Positions 48,952 to 56,088 of a stretch of DNA of 61,383 bases are shown one piece after another. The translations under genes were made by a program, and so were the position numbers. This DNA is from an uncultured Eubacteriales bacterium. GTDB taxonomy: Bacteria > Bacillota > Clostridia > Oscillospirales > UBA644. The notes below the pieces were generated by a model. That model did no database searches and was not told the origin of the DNA. It saw nothing but the letters and a program-made list of their open reading frames with translations. Every line of letters starts with the position of its first letter. Within the stretch, counting starts at the first letter, position 1. The DNA lies in assembly GCA_900547165.1 (NCBI GenBank), contig URFZ01000014.1, positions 1-61,383 on the forward strand, in the 5' to 3' direction.

Positions 48952-49860
48952 ATGAACATTTTCTTTTGGATATTCAACATGAGCGTTTGCGGAAGCGTTG
49001 CGGGACTTCTTGTTCTTCTTCTGCGCCGATTCCGCAAAATTCCCCGCCGTGCGATAAAGGCGTTCTGGGCGCTGCCTTTTCTGCGTTTTTGTCTGCCGTT
49101 CGGGCTTTATTCGGGATTCGGTCTCGGGGAATTGCTTGAAGCGCTGTCCTCAAAAAGTTTTGTATACTCTGCGGCAGTCGGAACGGGTCATCTCAGATTT
49201 TCGGCGATAAACAGCACACATACGGCGCAAACCGTTATTCCCGTCGTTTATAAAAAAGACGTTTTCGCAGATATTTTCGGGATAACGTCGATCGTGTGGG
49301 CGGTCGTCGCCGCCGCGATAGCGATAACGCTTTTTACGCTGTATTTCACAACGGTTATCGAACTGAAAGACGCAAAGCGTGCAAACGGCAATGTTTTTGT
49401 CAGCGAAAAGGTCACGACCGCCGCCGTTTACGGCATATTCCGCCCGAGAATAATCCTGCCCGCAAATTATGCGGCGCGGGACATCGACGCTGTGCTTGAA
49501 CATGAACGGACGCACATAAAAAGCGGCTACAACCTTTGGCGCGTGCTCGCATTTCTCTGCGCCGCCGTGCATTGGTTCAATCCCCTTGCGTGGCTGTTTC
49601 TGAAAAAATTCACCGAAGACATAGAATTTGCCTGCGACGAAAAAGTTCTGCGCGGGAAATCGGTCGATGAACAAAAACGATACGCATCGGCGCTGCTGAA
49701 CTGTGCGGAAAGCCGCTCGCTTTTCGCGTCCGCTTTCGGAGGTGCACAAGTCCGCGTTAGGATAGAGCGCATACTTTCCTACAAAAAGATGTCCGTCCTC
49801 GCTTCGCTCGGGCTCTGCGCCCTTGCAGCCGCGCTGACAGTGCTGCTGTTGACAAACTGA
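48952..49860 (+). CDS. M56 family membrane metallopeptidase, BlaR1/MecR1-like without sensor domain
   Basis: 302 residues with three to four membrane spans. The gluzincin motif is HERTH in VLEHERTHIKSGY (H-E-x-x-H), with the distal ligand region FACDEKVLRG, and AVYGIFRPRIILPANY is the preceding signature of this family. True BlaR1/MecR1 end in a ~250-residue extracellular penicillin-binding sensor; this protein ends right after the last span (ALAAALTVLLLTN). It may sense a different signal or use a partner. The intergenic gap to the BlaI-like gene is 43 bases. A strong terminator follows. Confidence 0.88.
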   Translation: MNIFFWIFNMSVCGSVAGLLVLLLRRFRKIPRRAIKAFWALPFLRFCLPFGLYSGFGLGELLEALSSKSFVYSAAVGTGHLRFSAINSTHTAQTVIPVVYKKDVFADIFGITSIVWAVVAAAIAITLFTLYFTTVIELKDAKRANGNVFVSEKVTTAAVYGIFRPRIILPANYAARDIDAVLEHERTHIKSGYNLWRVLAFLCAAVHWFNPLAWLFLKKFTEDIEFACDEKVLRGKSVDEQKRYASALLNCAESRSLFASAFGGAQVRVRIERILSYKKMSVLASLGLCALAAALTVLLLTN

Positions 49861-49903
49861 AAAGGCTGAAATGTATAAAAATTTTGCTATACTGCCAATA
49901 TGC

Positions 49904-49936
49904 AAACACTCCTCACAAATTTTGTGAGGAGTGTTT
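49904..49936. terminator. Intrinsic terminator
   Basis: AAACACTCCTCAC / GTGAGGAGTGTTT, a perfect 13-bp stem with a 7-base loop, between the convergent M56 and GT-B-like genes. Confidence 0.8.
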
Positions 49937-49986
49937 CTTGTATTTCAATCATTTTGCGGGACGAAAACTTTTTGACATCGCATATA

Positions 49987-51423
49987 TCACCGCGCCGTGG
50001 CAAGACGTATGACGTTGTAAGCGCCGTCATATATACCTGCGGCTTTGTTTTTCAGTATTGCGTCGTTGAACGAAAGCAGCACCTCGCTGTCCGTCTGCAT
50101 GAGTTTTATCATATCGGCGGTCTCACGCGGGGTTTCACATTCGTATGTGCCGTCACCCACTTCCGCAGAGCGGAGCGCGCCGTAGGCTTCATGTCCGCCG
50201 ACACGGTGGATAAACAGTTTGGGCACGGGATAAAACGACAACTCGCTCGGCTTTGTTACAAGCACGTCGCAAGCGCGAATGAGCAGATTTGTTATATATA
50301 CCGCGGCGAAAATATCTTCGTGGCAAAACGCGTAAATGCCGTTTACGTCGCCATTGAGAGCCTGTGCGGCGAATGCGGACGCGGCGCAGTAATCGTTTTC
50401 GAACAGCGTAGCCGAAGCAAGGGCGGGAATTTCGTTCAAAAGCCCCTCCCAAACGTTTTTATGGTCGCCCACATTGAGGAAAAGCGTGGCTTTGCCCGCC
50501 TTGATCTCTGGCAGAAGCGTTTCGATAACACGGCGGAATATCTCTTTTTGAGCGCCCGCGCCGCCGACGGTCAGCAGATACCTTTTTGCTTTTCCGCTCT
50601 TTATTCTGTCAACGCGAAGCGCCGTGTCATTTTCCAAATTCGAAACAAATTCGTGATCGACATAATGCCCCGTGTATGCAAGTTCACCGTCCGGTATCGG
50701 GCGAAGAGAACGTTTTTTATCCATGCCGCGCAACGCTTTATAACCGAGAAACGAAGACGGCGTTTGCACGGTGTGCAGACTGCCCTCGGCAAGGTGCAGA
50801 GCCATAGGCCAGTTATCGGGGACGGCGTTGACGACACGCTCAAATCCTGCGCAGACCGCCGCTTGCGCGGGCCATGCATGCGTGGCGACGAAAGGAACGT
50901 TTTTGGGCAGATCCCGAAGCAGATTTGCCGTGAGTTCGGACGCCGCTTGGTCGCAGGCGTTATACGAAAGTTTGCGGAAGCCCTCGCTGTTGAGCGGTTC
51001 CCAATAAAGTTTGTTGAACAGACGGCTTTTATCCGAAAGGCGCGAACCCATTGAATACAGGTCGTTCTGAAAGGATATCAGTTTTGTGCAGGTCGAATCG
51101 GGGAACGAGTTCAGGTCAAGCCATACGGGCTCAAAACCGAGCGCGTGAGCGCAGGAAGCCATCGCCATGGAAATGCGATAATGCCCGAAACCCATACGGA
51201 TATTACCTATTATAACGGAGCGGTCGGAAAACCGAGCGCCGTCACCCTTTACAAGAACTTTTGTTCCGAGCGGGGCAAGAACTTCGTTTTCAACCGTGGA
51301 AAACGTATATTTCACATTGCCGTCATCACCGAATTTACGGATAAATCTCGCTTTTGTTTTTTCCGCTTTCGCAATAACCTTTTTCGGCATTTCGTTTCCG
51401 AACACGCTTGTGTATTTCGACAT
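49987..51423 (-). CDS. Uncharacterised protein with glycosyltransferase GT-B-like features
   Basis: 478 residues. I do not recognise a named family. NIRMGFGHYRISMAMASCA resembles the GxGHxR entry loop of MurG/MGDG-type GT-B enzymes, LTVGGAGAQKEIF looks like the start of a C-terminal nucleotide-sugar domain, and ACDVLVTKPSELSFY resembles the second donor-site motif (SxPxExxF-like). No signal peptide or membrane span is present. AAAGGAAAAACATT precedes ATG 51423. It is divergent from the TetR gene, and the operator at 51501-51517 lies between the two, so they may be co-controlled. A UDP- or NDP-sugar transferase is the most likely role. Confidence 0.6.
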   Translation of the reverse strand: MSKYTSVFGNEMPKKVIAKAEKTKARFIRKFGDDGNVKYTFSTVENEVLAPLGTKVLVKGDGARFSDRSVIIGNIRMGFGHYRISMAMASCAHALGFEPVWLDLNSFPDSTCTKLISFQNDLYSMGSRLSDKSRLFNKLYWEPLNSEGFRKLSYNACDQAASELTANLLRDLPKNVPFVATHAWPAQAAVCAGFERVVNAVPDNWPMALHLAEGSLHTVQTPSSFLGYKALRGMDKKRSLRPIPDGELAYTGHYVDHEFVSNLENDTALRVDRIKSGKAKRYLLTVGGAGAQKEIFRRVIETLLPEIKAGKATLFLNVGDHKNVWEGLLNEIPALASATLFENDYCAASAFAAQALNGDVNGIYAFCHEDIFAAVYITNLLIRACDVLVTKPSELSFYPVPKLFIHRVGGHEAYGALRSAEVGDGTYECETPRETADMIKLMQTDSEVLLSFNDAILKNKAAGIYDGAYNVIRLATAR

Positions 51424-51459
51424 AATGTTTTTCCTTTCAAATATTTTTTTCGTTGACTG

Positions 51460-51488
51460 TTGACAAACGGTAAATTTTGTGCTACTAT
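51460..51488 (+). promoter_or_regulatory. Promoter of the TetR-symporter-galactosidase operon
   Basis: Consensus TTGACA (51460-51465) and TACTAT (51483-51488), 17-base spacer. Confidence 0.8.
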
Positions 51489-51500
51489 ATAACCAATATC

Positions 51501-51517
51501 TGATAGTTATACTATCA
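51501..51517. promoter_or_regulatory. Candidate TetR operator of the galactosidase operon
   Basis: TGATAGT-TAT-ACTATCA, exact 7-base arms, just downstream of the predicted start of transcription. It fits an autorepressing TetR regulator. Confidence 0.7.
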
Positions 51518-51537
51518 TATTTTCAGAGGTTTGTCAA

Positions 51538-52194
51538 GTGCAGGAACAGGGATATTGGGCGAAATATCGCGGCGAAAAGGTTGAAAAAGCCGTTTTTGCG
51601 GCAAAAAAACTATTTTCGGCAAATAAAATCGAGAACGTAAAAATGACCGACATCGCAAAAGAGTGCGATATAGGCGTTGCGTCGCTTTACCGTTATTTTT
51701 CGACGAAAGAAGCCATTGCGATAGAGGTCGGAAAACTTTGGTGGCGGCAGATAAAGGAATTTTTGAAGCCGCGGTTTGAGACACGGGAGTTTCTCGAAAA
51801 GAACGGGATAGGCAGGATAGAGGCTATCCTCGACGCATACTCGGAACTGTTTGAAAAGAAGAGAGATTTTCTTTTGTTCCTCGACGATTTCGACGCGTTC
51901 TGCTTAAAAGAGAATATAGCGAAAGAAAAACTCGAAGAATATCAGATCGAAACGGCGGATTTTTACAAACCGTATGCGCAGGCTCTGCGGCTCGGGCGTG
52001 AGGACGGAAGCGTCCGCGACGGGATAAACGAAGAACTGACCTATCTGGCGGTCAACCACACGATGCTTGCGCTTTTGCGAAAAGCGGCGGAAGGCAAAAT
52101 TCTGACCCAAGACGAAAATTACGAAGCGGAAATATCTCTTATAAAAGAAATCATTTTAAGTTATTTTAAGACAACGGGAGGCAACGCAAAATGA
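51538..52194 (+). CDS. TetR family regulator of the alpha-galactoside operon
   Basis: 218 residues starting at GTG 51538 (AGAGG eight bases upstream; no ATG is nearby). The N-terminal helix-turn-helix MTDIAKECDIGVASLYRYFSTKEAIA is the TetR signature, and the rest is an all-helical sensor domain. Its stop overlaps the symporter start (ATGA), so it is the first gene of a tightly coupled three-gene operon. An operator lies 20 bases upstream. The likely inducer is an alpha-galactoside or its hydrolysis product (inference). Confidence 0.92.
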   Translation: MQEQGYWAKYRGEKVEKAVFAAKKLFSANKIENVKMTDIAKECDIGVASLYRYFSTKEAIAIEVGKLWWRQIKEFLKPRFETREFLEKNGIGRIEAILDAYSELFEKKRDFLLFLDDFDAFCLKENIAKEKLEEYQIETADFYKPYAQALRLGREDGSVRDGINEELTYLAVNHTMLALLRKAAEGKILTQDENYEAEISLIKEIILSYFKTTGGNAK

Positions 52195-53558
52195 AAAAGA
52201 TAACAAACAAAGTGCTGTGGATCTTTGCGATAGGTCAGTTCGGTTGGAGTTTGCTTTCGGGCATTATCAGCAACTGGCTTGTTTACTATTACACGGACTC
52301 GCAAGCGGGCGTGTTCGGCAAGAACATCACGGGCGGAACGCTGTTTTGGAGCATAACGCTGTTCGGACTTATCACCATGGTCGGCAGAATATTCGACGCG
52401 GTGACAGACCCGATGATTGCGGGCTGGTCGGACCGAAGCAACTTCAAGGGCGGCAGACGCATACCTTTTATGAAAGTCATCGCCGTGCCGTTTGCGGTTA
52501 TGACGGCTTGCGTTTTCGTGCTTCCGCAAACGTCGAACGTATTGCTCAACGACATTATCATTTTTGTTACGCTGATGCTTTTCTATCTGTTTATGACGAT
52601 ATACTGCACGCCGTATAACGCGCTTATCTCCGAACTCGGCGACACGCAGAAAAACAGAGTGAACGTTTCAACGTTCATCTCGTTCACATATATCGCGGGA
52701 CTTTCCGTTTCCTATCTTATACCGAACCTTGCGCAGGTGCTCGGCGGCGGACAGACGACCGCGAAATCGATAAGACTTGCGATAGGAATAATGTGCCTTG
52801 TCGCGGCGATCGCCATGCTTATACCCTCTCTTTGGATAAAAGAAAGAGATTACATCAAATCCGAACCCGTCAAGACAAAAGCATTCCGCTCGCTCTTCAA
52901 AACGTTCAAGAACCGTCAGTTTGTGCGCTTTGTGCTTTCCGATATAATATACTTTTTCGCGGTAACTCTTTTTCAAACGGGGCTTGCGTTCTACGAAACA
53001 AAACTCATGGGCATAGATGACACTTGGACGTTCTTGCTCACGGTTATAATGACGCTTGTCAGCCTTTGCCTTTATCCGCTCATCAACAAAACCGCGCTCC
53101 GCGTCGGCAAGAAAAAGTTAATAATCGTCGGCTTTTTTGCCTACGCATTTGTATTCCTGCTCGCGTCCGTATGCGGTCAGGGTCTGTTCTGGGGCATCGC
53201 GATAGCGGTCTGCGCAGGTATTCCCATGGCAATTCTCGGCATTCTGCCGCAGGCTGTTGTTGCGGATATTTCCGAAGTCGATGCCGTTGAAAGCGGCGAA
53301 CAGAGAAGCGGAATGTTCTTTGCGGCGCGCACCTTTGCGATGAAAATGGGACAGGCGGTCTCCATGCTCGTATTCACTTCCGTTGTTGCGGCGTTCACCA
53401 CCGGTTCGGGACAGACTTCAACGGTCGAGCCGTTCGGCTACCGTCTGACGGCTATCATAGCAACCGTATTCTGCATTATCGGCGCCGTGCTGTTCTTCTT
53501 CTACGATGAAAAAGGCGTGATGAAAAAGATTGCGGAAAAGGAAGATAAGAATGCCTGA
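52191..53558 (+). CDS. GPH (glycoside-pentoside-hexuronide):cation symporter
   Basis: 455 residues, 12 membrane spans. The GPH signature near the N-terminus is DAVTDPMIAGWSDRSNFKGG with R-R-I-P following; SYLIPNLAQ and the C-terminal halves agree with the MelB/GanP family. It would import an oligosaccharide or galactoside with H+ or Na+. The start overlaps the TetR stop by four bases, and its own stop overlaps the galactosidase start by eight bases, so all three are translationally coupled. Confidence 0.95.
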   Translation: MKKITNKVLWIFAIGQFGWSLLSGIISNWLVYYYTDSQAGVFGKNITGGTLFWSITLFGLITMVGRIFDAVTDPMIAGWSDRSNFKGGRRIPFMKVIAVPFAVMTACVFVLPQTSNVLLNDIIIFVTLMLFYLFMTIYCTPYNALISELGDTQKNRVNVSTFISFTYIAGLSVSYLIPNLAQVLGGGQTTAKSIRLAIGIMCLVAAIAMLIPSLWIKERDYIKSEPVKTKAFRSLFKTFKNRQFVRFVLSDIIYFFAVTLFQTGLAFYETKLMGIDDTWTFLLTVIMTLVSLCLYPLINKTALRVGKKKLIIVGFFAYAFVFLLASVCGQGLFWGIAIAVCAGIPMAILGILPQAVVADISEVDAVESGEQRSGMFFAARTFAMKMGQAVSMLVFTSVVAAFTTGSGQTSTVEPFGYRLTAIIATVFCIIGAVLFFFYDEKGVMKKIAEKEDKNA

Positions 53559-55140
53559 AAAAGTTATTTTTGACGCTGTTCTCGCCCACGGTTCGGACGC
53601 GGCGTTCCGAAAAGAAGAAGACGAAAACGGTTTTCGCTTTACGATCTGCCCGAACACCGAAACAAAGACAGAAAGCGTCACGGCTTATCTGCCGTTTGAA
53701 TTCAAAAAAGACGACAGACTGTTTTTGAACGGGTATCAAAGCTGGACGCAAAGCCGTGAATACGGCGTCCGCGATTTTGACCGCTCCATGCGGTTCTGCC
53801 CGAAATTCCTCGATAAAAAATTTGAGTTTTCCGCATACGGCGACGGCGGTTTTTACAAAAAAGAATACCGCAAAGGCGTTCTGCACGGCTATTCGTATGC
53901 GTATATCAGACGCGGCGACGAATACTTTTTCTTCGGCAGTCTTGCGGAAAACACGGGATTTACAAGAATAATTTTCAATACGGTCTTCAACCGCGTAATA
54001 TTCCAAAAAGACTGCGCGGGACGTGTGACCGCAACCGAATATAAAGTTTTTGATATATTCTTTGCGCGCGGAAGAGAAAAAGAAGTTTTTGACGCGTGGT
54101 TCGAAAAACTCGGAATCACACCGCGCTCCGTAACAAAAAAGAACGGCTACACAAGTTGGTACGACCGCTATCAGGACATCTCACAAAGCGTTATCGAAAA
54201 CGCGTTGCGCGGCTTTGACCGACTTGACAAAACGCCCGATATTTTTCAGATAGACGACGGTTTTGAAACCAAAGTCGGAGACTGGCTCCGCATTGACAAA
54301 ACAAAGTTCCCGAACGGGCTTGAACCCATAATCAAAGCGATAAAGGAAAAAGGCTGTGAGGCGGGAATATGGCTGGCACCTTTCGTCTGTCAAAAAGACT
54401 CCGCTTTGGCAAATGACCACCCCGATTGGCTGCTGCGCGACAAAATCGGCAAACCCGTCGGCTGCGGAAGCAACTGGGGCGGCGCGTGGGCGCTCGACTT
54501 TTACAACAACGACGTGCGCGAATACCTGCGCGAATGCTTCGCTTTCTATAAAAATCTCGGCTTCGGGCTTTTCAAACTCGATTTTCTTTATGCGGCCTGC
54601 ATGATTCCCCGTCCCGACAAAACCCGCGGTGAGATAATGTTTGAAGCGGCCGATTTCCTGCGCGAACTCTGCGGCAACCGCGAAATTCTCGCCTGCGGCG
54701 TTCCCCTGCTTCCCGTTTTCGGCAAAGTCGAATACTGCCGTATCGGCATGGATATGTCGCTTTCATGGGACGACAAACCGTATATGCGGCTGTTCCATTC
54801 GGAGCGTCCGTCAACGAAAAATACCGTTCTGAACACGGTCTTTCGCCGTCAACTCTCGGGCAGAGCGTTCTTGAACGACCCCGACGTTTTTCTGCTCCGC
54901 GACCGCAACACCGCCCTTTCGCCCGAGCAAAAATCGACGCTTGCCACGACAAACGCGCTCTTCGGCGGCTTGCTTTTCGTCTCCGACGATTTTTCCGAAT
55001 ACTCGGAAAAACAACTCGCCGAATACAAAACCGTTCTCGCCCTCTCCGAGCGCGCGGAAAACATCTCCGTTTCTCCTGCCGCCGCCCCGACCGTGACATA
55101 CACCCTCGACGGCGAACAAAAAACGCTCAAACTCGGCTGA
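53551..55140 (+). CDS. GH36-type alpha-galactosidase
   Basis: 529 residues from ATG 53551. No signal peptide, so it hydrolyses sugars imported by the neighbouring symporter. The TIM-barrel catalytic region has FQIDDGFE, AGIWLAPFV, FKLDFLYAAC with the nucleophile Asp, and RIGMDMSLSW holding the acid/base Asp; FRRQLSGRAFLNDPDVFLLR follows. The N-terminal beta-sandwich (SVTAYLPFEFKKDDRLFLNG, then YQSWTQS) is typical of GH36/GH27-like enzymes, shorter than the large GH36 group. Melibiose- or raffinose-type alpha-galactosides are the probable substrates. Confidence 0.9.
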   Translation: MPEKVIFDAVLAHGSDAAFRKEEDENGFRFTICPNTETKTESVTAYLPFEFKKDDRLFLNGYQSWTQSREYGVRDFDRSMRFCPKFLDKKFEFSAYGDGGFYKKEYRKGVLHGYSYAYIRRGDEYFFFGSLAENTGFTRIIFNTVFNRVIFQKDCAGRVTATEYKVFDIFFARGREKEVFDAWFEKLGITPRSVTKKNGYTSWYDRYQDISQSVIENALRGFDRLDKTPDIFQIDDGFETKVGDWLRIDKTKFPNGLEPIIKAIKEKGCEAGIWLAPFVCQKDSALANDHPDWLLRDKIGKPVGCGSNWGGAWALDFYNNDVREYLRECFAFYKNLGFGLFKLDFLYAACMIPRPDKTRGEIMFEAADFLRELCGNREILACGVPLLPVFGKVEYCRIGMDMSLSWDDKPYMRLFHSERPSTKNTVLNTVFRRQLSGRAFLNDPDVFLLRDRNTALSPEQKSTLATTNALFGGLLFVSDDFSEYSEKQLAEYKTVLALSERAENISVSPAAAPTVTYTLDGEQKTLKLG

Positions 55141-55157
55141 AAATCAAACAAAACAAC

Positions 55158-55193
55158 GCAACCCGCAGACGAAAACTCTCGTCTGCGGGTTGC
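55158..55193. terminator. Intrinsic terminator after the galactosidase operon
   Basis: A perfect 15-bp stem (GCAACCCGCAGACGA / TCGTCTGCGGGTTGC) with a 6-base loop, followed by CGTTTC. The tail is only moderately T-rich. Confidence 0.75.
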
Positions 55194-55275
55194 CGTTTCA
55201 AAATAATACTCAAGACCGATAATAGCACAAGATAACCATAAGATAGCAAATCCATAAAAACTTACATTCATGATT

Positions 55276-56088
55276 CTACAACATCAAAAAAGCTTTAATT
55301 GCTTCCATGTTTTCTATAAGTACTTCTTTTATATTTTTCTGATCCAATAATTTAAAACTATTCGATTTCATTTCTTTTATAAGAATTTCTTCAGATATAC
55401 CTGTTATCGCTATATTGTCCTCTTTCGCATAAATTAAAAGGTTTAGACGTGTACTCAATTCGTTCAGGCAACTTATTGCAAGATTATATAGGTACAAAAT
55501 ATCTACATATACCATAGTTTCTATTTTCTTGTCTGCCTGATACCTATTATAAAACTGTGGAATCAGTTCATAATTTTTATTTCTTTTGACAATATTATAA
55601 GTATAACGAAAAGCGGTATGGCAAATTTTTTTCTCCTCTATTTCTTTTATTAATTTTGCGACTTCAGTATCTTCATCAAAGCCCAAATAATTAATATTTA
55701 ATGTTGCAGAAACTTTATTAATTTTGTGTAACCAATATTCCAATTCATGTTTTAGTTCAATTTTAGCACTTGACAATTGCAGTACTATTGATTTTAGGCA
55801 TAATTCAACACCGTGCAACAGATTAAAAACGCAAGGAAAAACAAGTGTATCAGAGTCTAAAGGTGTATTTGATGTTAAAGTATCATTTAACAATATAGCA
55901 CTTACCGATATGAGGCAATTTGCTATGTATGCTTTTCCCATATACGCAAAGTCTACTGCCATTTGGAAATGTAAATTATCATCAACATACCCGTTACCGT
56001 CATCAAAACACCAATTAATGACTGCACGATTACTGTGCTCTACAAATTCTTGAAACAAGCCCATATTATCACATTTTCCCAATATCAT
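55276..56088 (-). CDS. HEPN-like helical protein, partner of the TIR proteins (unknown function)
   Basis: 270 residues, strikingly AT-rich in codon use compared with the core genes. It is largely helical; LLHGVELCLKSIVLQLS followed by IELKHELEYWLHKIN looks like the substrate-binding helices of HEPN proteins (E-x-x-LK ... H-x-L-x-x-L). No canonical RxxxxH ribonuclease motif is evident, so HEPN is a suggestion only. The ATG shares a base with the TIR-gene stop (TAATG), indicating translational coupling; an alternative ATG at 56064 exists. Its position as the last gene of the TIR operon suggests a joint role, possibly in phage defence (speculative). Confidence 0.55.
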   Translation of the reverse strand: MILGKCDNMGLFQEFVEHSNRAVINWCFDDGNGYVDDNLHFQMAVDFAYMGKAYIANCLISVSAILLNDTLTSNTPLDSDTLVFPCVFNLLHGVELCLKSIVLQLSSAKIELKHELEYWLHKINKVSATLNINYLGFDEDTEVAKLIKEIEEKKICHTAFRYTYNIVKRNKNYELIPQFYNRYQADKKIETMVYVDILYLYNLAISCLNELSTRLNLLIYAKEDNIAITGISEEILIKEMKSNSFKLLDQKNIKEVLIENMEAIKAFLML

